DNA from: Acinetobacter sp. UBA3106
Lineage (GTDB): Bacteria; Pseudomonadota; Gammaproteobacteria; Pseudomonadales; Moraxellaceae
DNA: 64,000 nt
Assembly (NCBI GenBank): GCA_002365595.1
Contig: DFAM01000016.1
Span: 109,360 to 173,359 of the forward strand
Reading direction: 5' to 3'
Positions within the stretch are counted from its first letter, which is position 1. Every line of letters begins with the position of its first letter. Below, in pieces: positions 26,603 through 35,367 of this stretch. The translations under genes were made by a program, and so were the position numbers. The notes beneath the pieces were generated by a model. The model saw nothing but the letters and a program-made list of their open reading frames with translations. It was not told where the DNA came from and did no database searches.

Positions 26603-27085
26603 ATGATCGACTCAGAAGGTTTCCGACCGAATGTCGGGATCATTTTGGCAAACGACATTGGACAAGTTTTATGGGCAAAACGCATTGGACACAATGCTTG
26701 GCAATTTCCACAAGGAGGGATCCAGTATGGAGAATCCCCCGAACAGGCACTTTACCGTGAGCTGAGAGAAGAAGTTGGTTTATTGCCCGAACATGTTCAA
26801 ATTGTAGCGCAAACAAAAGGTTGGCTGCGTTATCGTTTGCCGCAACGGTATATACGCTCGGATTCAGACCCGGTGTGTATTGGTCAAAAACAGAAGTGGT
26901 TTTTACTGAAGCTGACAGCACCAGCAAAAAATATTCAGCTGGATTTGTCTGACCCACCTGAGTTTGACCAGTGGCAATGGGTAAGTTATTGGTACCCATT
27001 AGGCCAGGTCGTGAATTTTAAACGCGATGTATACCGAAAGGCGATGGTAGAACTGTGTCATCAGTTACCTTCCATCCAGGTATAA
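26603..27085 (+). CDS. rppH: RNA pyrophosphohydrolase RppH
   Basis: The enzyme removes pyrophosphate from mRNA 5' ends and so starts RNase E-dependent decay. The 160-residue protein has an intact Nudix box at residues 38-60 (GGIQYGESPEQALYRELREE) and the RppH start GFRPNVGIILANDIGQVLWAKR. It is followed 82 bases later by ptsP, a gene order common in gammaproteobacteria. Confidence 0.95.
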   Translation: MIDSEGFRPNVGIILANDIGQVLWAKRIGHNAWQFPQGGIQYGESPEQALYRELREEVGLLPEHVQIVAQTKGWLRYRLPQRYIRSDSDPVCIGQKQKWFLLKLTAPAKNIQLDLSDPPEFDQWQWVSYWYPLGQVVNFKRDVYRKAMVELCHQLPSIQV

Positions 27086-27167
27086 AAAATTGCATGAAAA
27101 GGCAGATTTTTTAGTAGCAAGTTGTTATAAATAAAAACAGTTTTAAACTTATTGTGGAGCAGATTTT

Positions 27168-29465
27168 ATGTCGAATATGCAACTGGACACCTTAAGACGC
27201 ATTGTGCAGGAAATCAATGCGTCCACCAGTTTGCATGAATCACTCGACATCATGGTCAATCAGGTTGCTGAAGCCATGCATGTAGATGTCTGCTCCATTT
27301 ACCTGCTTGATGAACGTAACCAGCGTTATCTGCTCATGGCGTCTAAAGGATTAAATCCTGAAGCTGTCGGGCACGTTTCTTTACATACTAGTGAAGGTCT
27401 GGTCGGACTGGTAGGTCAACGCGAAGAAATCGTCAATCTGGACAATGCACCGAAGCATGAACGCTTTATGTACCTGCCTGAAACCGGGGAAGAAATTTAT
27501 AATTCTTTTCTTGGCGTTCCTGTCATGTACCGCCGTAAAGTGATGGGCGTTCTGGTGGTACAAAATAAAGAATCTCAAGATTTTAGTGAAGCTGCCGAAT
27601 CGTTCCTGGTCACGCTGTGTGCCCAGCTTTCCGGTGTAATTGCCCATGCTCATGCGGTCGGCAATATCGATGTATTCCGCAAGCCAAGCAACCTTCCCGC
27701 TTATAAAACCTTCCAGGGTGTTTCAGGTTCAGGCGGCATTGCCTTAGGGCGTGCCGTCATTCTCTATCCGCCTGCAGATTTGGCGGCTGTACCTGACCGT
27801 GAAGCGGATGACATCAGTGAAGAACTGGAACTGCTTGATCATGCGCTGAATGCGGTGCGTCAGGAAATTCAATCCCTTGATGAAAAAATGCAAGATGCCT
27901 TAATGGCAGAAGAACGCGCCCTATTTAGCGTGTTCTTGCGCATGCTGGATGAAAATGCTTTACCTTCTGAAATTAAAGCTGAAATCCGCGATGGTAACTG
28001 GGCACAAGGTGCAGTCAGAAATGTCATTGATAATCACATTGCCCTGTTTGCACAAATGGAAGACGATTATCTACGCGAACGTGTTTCCGACCTGAAAGAT
28101 CTCGGACGTCGCATTCTGGCATTTTTACAGGAAGCCGATGCCAGCCATCGCGAACTGACTGATGAAAGTATTCTGATTGGGGAAGAAATTTCAACGGCAG
28201 CCCTGGTTGAATTACCGGTCGATAAAATTGCTGCGATTGTCACCACCGAAGGTGCCATGAACTCGCATATGGTGATTGTGGCACGTGCGCTGGGCATTCC
28301 TACTGTGGTTGGTGTCACTGAACTGCCGATTAATACCTTGGATGATGTCGAGATGATTGTCGATGCTCATCAGGGACGTGTGTTTATTAATCCGCCTCGC
28401 CGTTTGCGTAGCCGTTATAAAGAAATTCAGAAAGAAGAAGAACAGCTTGCTAAAGACTTAAAGCAATACGAGACCAAAGATGCGATTACGCCGGATGGAG
28501 TTGCCGTTAAACTGTTTGTGAACACGGGCTTGATGATTGATGTGGTACGTGGGGTACAACGTGGCGCTAAAGGCGTAGGTTTATATCGTTCTGAAATTCC
28601 GTTTATGCTACGTGACCGCTTCCCCGGCGAAGAAGAACAGCGTGCCATTTACCGCCAGCAGCTCAGTCACTTTGCCAATAAACCTGTGGTGATGCGGACT
28701 CTCGACATTGGTGCAGATAAGGATTTACCTTATTTCTCCATTGAAGAAGAAAACTCGGCGCTGGGCTGGCGCGGCATCCGTTTTACTTTAGATCATCCTG
28801 AAATTTTTTCTGCACAAATTCGTGCCATGCTCAAAGCCAGTATTGGTCTGAATAACTTGCACATTTTACTGCCAATGATCACCAGTGTCAGTGAAGTAGA
28901 AGAAGCTTTATATCTACTGGATCGAGACTGGGCCGCAGTTCAGGAAGAAGAACAAGTTAAAATTACCAAGCCAAAAATCGGCATTATGGTTGAAGTACCG
29001 AGTGTGCTGTTACAGATTGAAGAGTTTTCTGAGCTGGTGGATTTCTTCTCGGTCGGTTCCAATGACTTGACCCAGTATTTACTGGCAGTCGACCGTAATA
29101 ATCCTCGAGTTGCCAATGTGTATTCGCATTTCCATCCTGCGGTTTTACGCGCCTTGACCCGTCTGGTTCAGGAATGTCATAAATATGATAAACCGATTAG
29201 TATTTGTGGAGAAATGGCTGGCGACCCATTGGCGGCTGTACTGCTGATGGCGATGGGCTTTAATACCCTGTCGATGAGTTCTAGCAATATTTTGCGGGTG
29301 CGTAAAGCGATTTGTCATGTTCCAATGACCGATGCGCAGGAACAGCTGGAACGTGTATTAAAAATGAGTAATCCACTGATGGTGAAAAGCTGGATGGAGT
29401 ATTACTTCAAGACCCATGGCCTGGGGGATATGGTGAAATCTGCAACCCGTATTGTAGGCGCTTAA
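27168..29465 (+). CDS. ptsP: Phosphoenolpyruvate-protein phosphotransferase PtsP (EI-Ntr)
   Basis: The first enzyme of the nitrogen-related PTS, passing phosphate from PEP to NPr. A GAF domain occupies about residues 1-155 (SLHESLDIMVNQVAEAMHVDVCSIYLL). The enzyme I core carries the phosphorylated His at about residue 367 (AMNSHMVIVARALGIPTVVG). The PEP-binding TIM barrel has VMRTLDIGADKDLPY, FFSVGSNDLTQY and the catalytic Cys in SICGEMAGDP. The 765-residue length is normal. Confidence 0.96.
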   Translation: MSNMQLDTLRRIVQEINASTSLHESLDIMVNQVAEAMHVDVCSIYLLDERNQRYLLMASKGLNPEAVGHVSLHTSEGLVGLVGQREEIVNLDNAPKHERFMYLPETGEEIYNSFLGVPVMYRRKVMGVLVVQNKESQDFSEAAESFLVTLCAQLSGVIAHAHAVGNIDVFRKPSNLPAYKTFQGVSGSGGIALGRAVILYPPADLAAVPDREADDISEELELLDHALNAVRQEIQSLDEKMQDALMAEERALFSVFLRMLDENALPSEIKAEIRDGNWAQGAVRNVIDNHIALFAQMEDDYLRERVSDLKDLGRRILAFLQEADASHRELTDESILIGEEISTAALVELPVDKIAAIVTTEGAMNSHMVIVARALGIPTVVGVTELPINTLDDVEMIVDAHQGRVFINPPRRLRSRYKEIQKEEEQLAKDLKQYETKDAITPDGVAVKLFVNTGLMIDVVRGVQRGAKGVGLYRSEIPFMLRDRFPGEEEQRAIYRQQLSHFANKPVVMRTLDIGADKDLPYFSIEEENSALGWRGIRFTLDHPEIFSAQIRAMLKASIGLNNLHILLPMITSVSEVEEALYLLDRDWAAVQEEEQVKITKPKIGIMVEVPSVLLQIEEFSELVDFFSVGSNDLTQYLLAVDRNNPRVANVYSHFHPAVLRALTRLVQECHKYDKPISICGEMAGDPLAAVLLMAMGFNTLSMSSSNILRVRKAICHVPMTDAQEQLERVLKMSNPLMVKSWMEYYFKTHGLGDMVKSATRIVGA

Positions 29466-29477
29466 TTCTATTCAGAT

Positions 29478-29663
29478 CTAAGAAAATACAGTGAAATAAA
29501 AAGAGAGATAGTCATTTGAGTATCTCCCTTTTTTGTGCTTATCATAGCCACGTTTTGCATTTTTCTTGCGGTCCACAAAGACTTGGCTTTTGTTGACCTC
29601 ATGCATGTGTTTTGCCACAAAGTTGTGAACCACAACCTCTGGCAATCCTTTTTTCTTTGCCAT
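29478..29663 (-). CDS. Small basic protein (DUF7230-like, 61 aa)
   Basis: From ATG 29663 (AGGTGAG upstream) the protein reads MAKKKGLPEVVVHNFVAKHM, then a Lys/Arg-rich stretch. I recall this pattern as a small family called DUF7230, but that name is from memory. Its last 18 residues are encoded within the hairpin that also serves as the ptsP terminator (29500-29534), which is unusual; the true end could have changed by mutation. Function unknown. Confidence 0.65.
   Translation of the reverse strand: MAKKKGLPEVVVHNFVAKHMHEVNKSQVFVDRKKNAKRGYDKHKKGRYSNDYLSFYFTVFS
29500..29534 (+). terminator. Terminator after ptsP
   Basis: AAGAGAGATA pairs with TATCTCCCTT (one mismatch) and is followed by TTTTTT. 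It overlaps the 3' end of the convergent small gene. Confidence 0.75.
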
Positions 29664-29826
29664 TTTACTCACCTGTTTTCATTCACTATCCAGATTGGAC
29701 AGTAAGCTGATATTACGCTTTTTTGCACAGAATTCAAGCGGTTTTTACCGTGCGATACAGTTTATATAAAAAATAATAATTTCAAATACTTAATCTATTA
29801 TTCTTAGTCTTTAGATCAACCAGTTC

Positions 29827-30207
29827 TTACAATGTATGCATATTGAAAAAATGCATGGCCAAATAGCAGAGCAAGAGCAACCAGATTAAAATGATCACGC
29901 CTGCCGCCCAGCGATTGACAGGCCGTTCCGCCAATAGCGAGGCACGAATTCTGCAATCGTCTATAATTTCTTTTGGCGTAAGCTTAATCACCAATAGCAG
30001 CCCCAAGGGCACAATAATAAGATCATCCAGATAGCCCAGCACTGGAATAAAATCGGGAATCAGATCAATCGGTGATAGCGCATATGCCGCAATCATCAGT
30101 GCCAGTAGTTTGATCCAGACAGGTGTTCGCTCATGTTTAGCTACCAGCCAAACGACCACAATCTCTTTTTTAAGTGCTTTGGCCCATTGTTTAATTTGTT
30201 GATACAT
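29827..30207 (-). CDS. YkvA/DUF1232 family membrane protein
   Basis: The conserved DUF1232 block KLLALMIAAYALSPIDLIPDFIPVLGYLDDLIIVP is at about residues 35-70, with two or three membrane helices in all. ATG 30207 gives the family-like start MYQQIKQWAKALKKEI; an ATG at 30222 is also possible. Function unknown. Confidence 0.82.
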   Translation of the reverse strand: MYQQIKQWAKALKKEIVVVWLVAKHERTPVWIKLLALMIAAYALSPIDLIPDFIPVLGYLDDLIIVPLGLLLVIKLTPKEIIDDCRIRASLLAERPVNRWAAGVIILIWLLLLCYLAMHFFNMHTL

Positions 30208-30430
30208 ACAGGTAGTGATCATCAAAAATTTCTAAAACATATTAAATAAATTTTCTTAAATGAATATAAATTTTCCAGTTTCAAGCTTATGTTCGTGTAA
30301 GTAGCTGAAGCTCTACTTTCCTTGATCATCACAATAAAAAATAAATTTATGAAAGGGTTTTTCTCATTTCAAAAATTCACAAAATATATTTTAAGTACTC
30401 AAGTGAGAGACTTTTAATTAATATTTTCAT

Positions 30431-30484
30431 CCCCTGCCCTCATCCCACGCCTTCTCCCTGAGCCATAGATGGCGCAAGAGAAGG
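30431..30484. repeat. Pyrimidine-rich hairpin repeat, family 2, copy 2
   Basis: CCTTCTC (30450-30456) pairs with GAGAAGG (30478-30484), and within it GCCAT pairs with ATGGC. The left flank is a C-rich run like those in copies at 14870 and 55097. It lies just after the stop of the acyl-CoA dehydrogenase gene (minus strand). The rest of 30208-30430 shows no gene and only AT-rich DNA. Confidence 0.5.
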
Positions 30485-30502
30485 ACTTTTATCATGACAA
30501 TA

Positions 30503-32182
30503 TCAGTTAACGTGAGCTAAAACCCGCTCTAGCAATCTTTCCACATCTACCTGCTTCGCTTCAATCATACCGACCACTCGGCCATGAAATTCGCTATAAC
30601 GCGTTTGAATAAAAGCATCGGCCACGTAATCCGGGGCATAACGTTTCAACAACACTGCTTGCGCTAAAATCACCAGACGACTGACCAGACTGCGCCCCAT
30701 AAACTGCAGTTCTTCAGGCGATTTTTGGAATAGTTTAAACAGGTTTTGTAATTCATTTTTCAGCGTTTCATCTTGCATCACAGTCGATGCCAAATCTTTA
30801 AACAGCACTTCAATGGATTCAGGTTCTCGTGCAATTGCACGCAGTACATCCAGACACATGACATTACCCGACCCTTCCCAAATGGTATTCACCGGAGCTT
30901 CTTTGAATATGCGTGCCATGATACCGTTATCGACATAACCATTGCCGCCAAAGACTTCCATCATCTCACCGGTCAGCTCAACTGCACGTTTGCAAATCCA
31001 AAACTTGGAAGCAGGTGTCATGATTCTTTTCCATGCCAGAGACAGAGCATCATCCGATTCATAACAATGTGCCAGATGGAAACTGAGTTGCATCGCAGCT
31101 TCTGTTTCCAAAGCTAAATCTGCCAACACAGCACGCATCAAAGGCTGTTCGGCCAAGTGTTTTCCAAAAGCCTTACGCTGACGAGTATAGGCAATACATT
31201 GCACTAGAGCCTGACGCAGCATCGCGCTACTGCCGACCGAACAGGTTAAGCGGGTGTAGTTCGCCATTTCAATAATGGTCGGAATGCCGCGTCCTGCTTC
31301 GCCAATCATGATGCCCCAGGCATCCTTAAATTCGACTTCGGAACTAGAGTTGCTGCGGTTACCGACTTTCTCTTTTAGACGCTGCACATGAATATTGTTT
31401 TTCGTGCCATCTTCCAGCCAGCGCGGCACAAAGAAACAGGCCAAGCCATCTTGCTCGGTTTTCGCTACCACCAAATGTGCATCACACATCGGCGCAGAAA
31501 AAAACCATTTATGTCCAGTCAGTAAATAAGCCTTGCCACGACCTGACTCAGCGACAGGTACAGCCAGTGTCTCATTGGCACGCACATCCGAACCGCCCTG
31601 CTTTTCGGTCATGCCCATCCCGAGCCAAATCGATTTCTTCTGGGCTATTGGCAGGTCACGTTCATCGTATTCGGTAGATAGCAGTTTCTCGCCTATTTTT
31701 GCCCATAGTTCAGGTTCACGCTGAATCAGCGGAATACTGCCAAGCGTCATCGAAGTCGGGCATAAACTGCCAGATTCCACCTGTCCGCTTAAGTAAAAAC
31801 GTGCTGCCCACTCCACCCATTTGGCAGATGATTCTGTATGATTAAATGGATGAGCATGGCTGTCAAATTTGCGGTTTAAAGCCATCCATTGATGCCATGC
31901 AGGATGAAATTCAATATAGTCTTTACGGCGACCGCGCGCATCGAAGGCATGCAAAATGGGGGTGTGTTTATTGGCTAAATCGGCATATTGATAATACTCG
32001 GCTGATCCCACCACTTTCCCCATCTGCGACAAGGTGGCCTGATCCTGACTGCCGTAACGGTGCAAAATTTCTTTTAATACGGTGTCTGTTTCAAACAGGT
32101 TGTAGTCTTGCAGTTCGTCAAACTGGTTGCTGATCTGATGGGTCATCCATGTCTGATTTGATAACTGGTTCGATGTATTCAT
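30503..32182 (-). CDS. AidB-like acyl-CoA dehydrogenase
   Basis: A 559-residue flavoprotein of the AidB/isovaleryl-CoA dehydrogenase branch. The N-terminal adaptive-response part resembles AidB (GSAEYYQYADLANKHTPILHAFDARGRR...FHPAWH). The dehydrogenase core has GMGMTEKQGGSDVRANET, CFFVPRWLEDG and EVFGGNGYVDN. The extra C-terminal helices of AidB are present. Family members either oxidise acyl-CoAs or, as in AidB, protect DNA from alkylation; the substrate is unknown here. The divergent TetR regulator at 32277 probably controls it. Confidence 0.88.
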   Translation of the reverse strand: MNTSNQLSNQTWMTHQISNQFDELQDYNLFETDTVLKEILHRYGSQDQATLSQMGKVVGSAEYYQYADLANKHTPILHAFDARGRRKDYIEFHPAWHQWMALNRKFDSHAHPFNHTESSAKWVEWAARFYLSGQVESGSLCPTSMTLGSIPLIQREPELWAKIGEKLLSTEYDERDLPIAQKKSIWLGMGMTEKQGGSDVRANETLAVPVAESGRGKAYLLTGHKWFFSAPMCDAHLVVAKTEQDGLACFFVPRWLEDGTKNNIHVQRLKEKVGNRSNSSSEVEFKDAWGIMIGEAGRGIPTIIEMANYTRLTCSVGSSAMLRQALVQCIAYTRQRKAFGKHLAEQPLMRAVLADLALETEAAMQLSFHLAHCYESDDALSLAWKRIMTPASKFWICKRAVELTGEMMEVFGGNGYVDNGIMARIFKEAPVNTIWEGSGNVMCLDVLRAIAREPESIEVLFKDLASTVMQDETLKNELQNLFKLFQKSPEELQFMGRSLVSRLVILAQAVLLKRYAPDYVADAFIQTRYSEFHGRVVGMIEAKQVDVERLLERVLAHVN

Positions 32183-32276
32183 CGTCTATATTTCCTGCTT
32201 GTTGTTCTGGGCTTTTCATTCCAGTATAGAGAAAAAATAGCCACAGCATGTTCGGCTTTGTTTGATCAAGAGTTTT

Positions 32277-32912
32277 ATGAAAAATCCACAGATTCAAGTA
32301 CGGCGTAAGCCGCGTCAGTCCAGAGCCAAGCTGACTCAGGAAGCCTTGCAGGACAGTTTTGTTCGGCTTTTGCATGAGCGTGCTGCACATGACATTACCA
32401 TTCGCGAGATTACCGATTTGGCCGGTGTAGGCTTGGGCACGTTCTATGAATATTTTTCCAAGAAAGAAGATTTGGTTGCGCTGACCATTCACCGACATGT
32501 GAAAAACAATGCTGAGGACTTAAAAACTTATGCACAAAGCCTGATCAAGTTATCCACAGATATGGCTCTGGATGATTATTTAAGACAGGTGATTCATTTT
32601 CAGCTTGAGCAGATTCAAGCACAGCAGTTTCTATGGGCACAGACCTTTTTGCTGGAACGTCAAATTTCCAATATTGAGAGTTACCGTAAGAGTTACAAAA
32701 TGATGATGCAAATGTGGCAAAACATTCTTGCACCTTTTATTCAGGATGCTGGACAGCTCAAACGGATGAGTTTAAATGTGCAACGGGTCTGCTATGGCTT
32801 TGTGTCGCAGACGTTGTTGATGGAGCCTGAGTTTGTCGAGTGGGATGAGTTGGAGAACGATATTATTCAAACTTCAATTAACTTAATTTTTAATAAAAAT
32901 GTTTTTTTTTGA
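32277..32912 (+). CDS. TetR family transcriptional regulator
   Basis: The 211-residue protein has an N-terminal TetR helix-turn-helix: RQSRAKLTQEALQDSFVRLL, then ITIREITDLAGVGLGTFYEYFSKKEDL. The C-terminal helical domain would bind an unidentified ligand. ATG 32277 has AAGAG upstream; the TTG at 32262 is less likely. It is divergent from the acyl-CoA dehydrogenase gene with 94 bases between them, so local control is a reasonable inference. Confidence 0.87.
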   Translation: MKNPQIQVRRKPRQSRAKLTQEALQDSFVRLLHERAAHDITIREITDLAGVGLGTFYEYFSKKEDLVALTIHRHVKNNAEDLKTYAQSLIKLSTDMALDDYLRQVIHFQLEQIQAQQFLWAQTFLLERQISNIESYRKSYKMMMQMWQNILAPFIQDAGQLKRMSLNVQRVCYGFVSQTLLMEPEFVEWDELENDIIQTSINLIFNKNVFF

Positions 32913-33132
32913 AGTTAAAGATCCATTTTTGGTTGGCAAAACATATCAAAGCCGCTCATAAAAAAAGCCGACTTGTTTCCAACCTGGATTTTTCGCATTT
33001 TTGTGTTGTGGTAATAATTTTAAATATTTGATTTTTAAATTAATGTACACGTGCAGTTTGTATAAAGACCATTATATTAAATAAAGCATCAAAATTAATC
33101 ATGAAATTTTCAAGAAAAAATCATAAATATTT

Positions 33133-33160
33133 TTGACAAACAAAAAAAATCATGTATTAT
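33133..33160 (+). promoter_or_regulatory. Near-consensus sigma-70 promoter of the AT-rich operon
   Basis: A perfect TTGACA (33133-33138), 16 bases, then TATTAT (33155-33160), 41 bases before the ATG at 33202. The rest of the gap from 32913 is AT-rich without a recognisable gene. Confidence 0.75.
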
Positions 33161-33201
33161 TCCAATTATTAAATTTGTGATTTTTTCTGGAAAAAAACAT
33201 T

Positions 33202-34134
33202 ATGTTATTAAGTTGTTTTGAATTAGATAATAAAATTATAAGCTTAGAGTCTTATTTATCGAATATATTTGAGGCTTCATATCTTCATCAGATTATTACG
33301 GAAAATTATTCAGATGATTATCTAAAAGGGAGCACAGATAAACTATTTGGTTTACCTCCAGAATCCTCTGAAATTATACATCAACCTAGTTTGTACAGTC
33401 TTGATGAAGAACTACAAAAAGTTGCGAAGCAGACTTTTATGAATACATTTATTTGTAATGCATGTCTAACTCTATATGAATATGCGGTAAATGGTATTCC
33501 GACTTCTGAACATTGGAGTGATATTGTTGAAGATGTAAATATCTATCTTCAACATATTCATAGCGACTTTTCACCTATTTCTCCTAATACACGCGTAATT
33601 GTAGATCTCGCACTTTTAAGATTTGGAATAGATGGTGAACAGGATTCAAATCATTTTATTTGTGATTTGGATAAATTCAAAGTTATTGCACTCATGGCTG
33701 ATCTAGATGAGCGAACTGTAAAAAATGCTCATTCACAAGGTTTTTTTAATGGTGATTCAGGAGATTTTGATTTTAATGCCATTAAATTATGGTTAAGCAC
33801 AAAACGAGGTTTTATACCTACCAAAGGCTTAATCAAAAAGAATAGTCAATCCTTAAATGAAGTGAAAACAGCCCCAGAATTTGGTTACTTTTTAAAAGAA
33901 AAGAGAGAAAGTTTAGGGGCTTTATTCGATCTGAAAGTATTTCAAACTAAACACTATCTTTTTGATAAAAAAACAGTTGTTGAATTAGAAAATGGTTTTT
34001 TTGATTTGCCATTAAACACAGTATCTATTCTTGCAAATGCTTATTACATAGATGAAAACGAATTTTTAAATTGTGTTATGAGAGTGTTTTTTTCTTCGGA
34101 GTTAGAAAAAATTAGAGGAATGAAAGATGCATAG
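33202..34134 (+). CDS. Hypothetical protein with possible C-terminal XRE-like helix-turn-helix
   Basis: A 310-residue protein I cannot assign. The N-terminal 200 residues are helical and acidic. The segment from about residue 228 (FGYFLKEKRESLGALFDL... TVVELENGFFDLPLNTVSILANAYYIDENEFL) has the spacing of a Cro/CI-type helix-turn-helix: a KEKRE-SLG helix, an xxELENG recognition turn and a PLNTVSILANAY helix. That is my inference from pattern. The gene starts a three-gene operon with its own strong promoter; the DNA is clearly more AT-rich than the neighbours, which suggests transfer. Its stop overlaps the start of the next gene by 8 bases. Confidence 0.65.
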   Translation: MLLSCFELDNKIISLESYLSNIFEASYLHQIITENYSDDYLKGSTDKLFGLPPESSEIIHQPSLYSLDEELQKVAKQTFMNTFICNACLTLYEYAVNGIPTSEHWSDIVEDVNIYLQHIHSDFSPISPNTRVIVDLALLRFGIDGEQDSNHFICDLDKFKVIALMADLDERTVKNAHSQGFFNGDSGDFDFNAIKLWLSTKRGFIPTKGLIKKNSQSLNEVKTAPEFGYFLKEKRESLGALFDLKVFQTKHYLFDKKTVVELENGFFDLPLNTVSILANAYYIDENEFLNCVMRVFFSSELEKIRGMKDA

Positions 34135-34417
34135 TTTCAATACAACTCGCCATAGTAATAAGCGGATGAAGCAACGCGGCATTACTAAAGATATGATTGA
34201 TTTTACTATTCTTTTTGGTGAAATAGATGGTGATAAATATTTTACAAATCAAAAGAATATAAAGGATGAAATATCAATGATTGATCTGAAAATTATGCAA
34301 TTACGGAAATTAAGGAAGACAGCATTAAAAGTTTTAGACAAAGGTGGGGTAACTGTTGTTGCTGATAATGGAAATATTATTTCTACTTATAATTTCAATA
34401 GTTATTTAAGTTACTAA
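34127..34417 (+). CDS. DUF4258-like small protein (possible toxin-fold)
   Basis: A 96-residue protein beginning HSFNTTRHSNKRMKQRGITKDMIDFTILFG and ending GGVTVVADNGNIISTY. The TRHxxxRMxQRGI start and the VVxxNGxIIxTY end are the frame of DUF4258-type proteins, some of which are linked to toxin-like nuclease folds; that link is from general knowledge and I cannot show activity. The middle helix (DEISMIDLKIMQLRKLRKTALKVL) is typical of the longer subgroup. Start ATG 34127 overlaps the stop of the upstream gene, implying coupled translation. Confidence 0.68.
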   Translation: MHSFNTTRHSNKRMKQRGITKDMIDFTILFGEIDGDKYFTNQKNIKDEISMIDLKIMQLRKLRKTALKVLDKGGVTVVADNGNIISTYNFNSYLSY

Positions 34418-34458
34418 CTAAAGCTAAATCCATTCAATAAATTATTTACGAGGAATAT

Positions 34459-35241
34459 ATGGGTACTAAATCTTACTCAGAGATGGCTTCTGCCTTAAAA
34501 AAAGTTGTTATAAAATCTGATACAACATTGGAACAGTTAGAATCTTTGAGAATTGCGAAAGATGGAGCTGTAGAAAGCTATTACATCCCGTTTGACTATC
34601 TTACACCGAACGCCAAAGTTGTTTTAGTTGGAATAACACCTGGTAAAACGCAATTATTGAATGCTCTTATTTCAGTAGAAAATTCTATTAAAAAAGGGCT
34701 TTCCACTAATGAAATTTTAAAAAATGCTAAAGTAGAAGGAGCTTTTAGCGGAACATTAAGAAAAAACCTAGTGCAATTATTAGATTATATTGGTCTAGAT
34801 AAAAAACTTGGTATTAAAAGTACAGATTCTTTATTTAATACAAATGCACATTTAGTTCATACAACTTCTGTTTTACGTCATCCAGTTTTTGTAGATGGGC
34901 AAGATTATAGTGGTTCTACCCCTAATATGATAAAACATCCCCTTATGGTCGATTTAATTGATAAGTATTTAAAAGAAGAAATTCGTCAATTACCTAATGC
35001 ATTATATATTCCGCTAGGTCCAAAAGTATGCAAAGTTTTTGATAGCTTGGTTAAAGAAGGTTTGTTAAACAGTGATCAGGTTTTATCTGGCTTACCTCAT
35101 CCATCAGGTGCTAATGCCGAACGTATCGCTTATTTTATGGGAAATAAACAAAAAGAACTTTTATCAGTTAAGACTAACCCTAAATTATTAGATAAGGCAA
35201 AAAGTGAAATTTTAGAAAAATTGGCGAAAGTTAAAATTTAA
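34459..35241 (+). CDS. Uracil-DNA glycosylase-like family protein
   Basis: A 260-residue protein with features of the uracil-DNA glycosylase superfamily: VVLVGITPGKTQ (residues 54-65) in the place of the water-activating GxxPG motif, FNTNAHLVHTTSVLRHPVF in the middle, YIPLGPKV, and LSGLPHPSGANAERI (residues 209-223) in the place of the HPS DNA-intercalating loop. It may excise modified bases rather than uracil. It is third in the AT-rich operon, 41 bases after the DUF4258-like gene with GAGGA upstream, and ends before a strong terminator. Confidence 0.68.
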   Translation: MGTKSYSEMASALKKVVIKSDTTLEQLESLRIAKDGAVESYYIPFDYLTPNAKVVLVGITPGKTQLLNALISVENSIKKGLSTNEILKNAKVEGAFSGTLRKNLVQLLDYIGLDKKLGIKSTDSLFNTNAHLVHTTSVLRHPVFVDGQDYSGSTPNMIKHPLMVDLIDKYLKEEIRQLPNALYIPLGPKVCKVFDSLVKEGLLNSDQVLSGLPHPSGANAERIAYFMGNKQKELLSVKTNPKLLDKAKSEILEKLAKVKI

Positions 35242-35320
35242 TAATCTCTAAAATTAACACAATAAGCTTTATACGCAACTAAGCTTATAAATCAAATAAT
35301 ATCAACATATTGAAGTCTAT

Positions 35321-35348
35321 AAAAAACCGCCCCTCAAGGCGGTTTTTT
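35321..35348. terminator. Bidirectional terminator at the end of the AT-rich operon
   Basis: AAAAAACCGCC and GGCGGTTTTTT form an 11-bp stem with a 6-base loop. It separates the operon from the convergent katG remnant. Confidence 0.9.
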
Positions 35349-35367
35349 CTAAGCTAAATCAGTGAAA

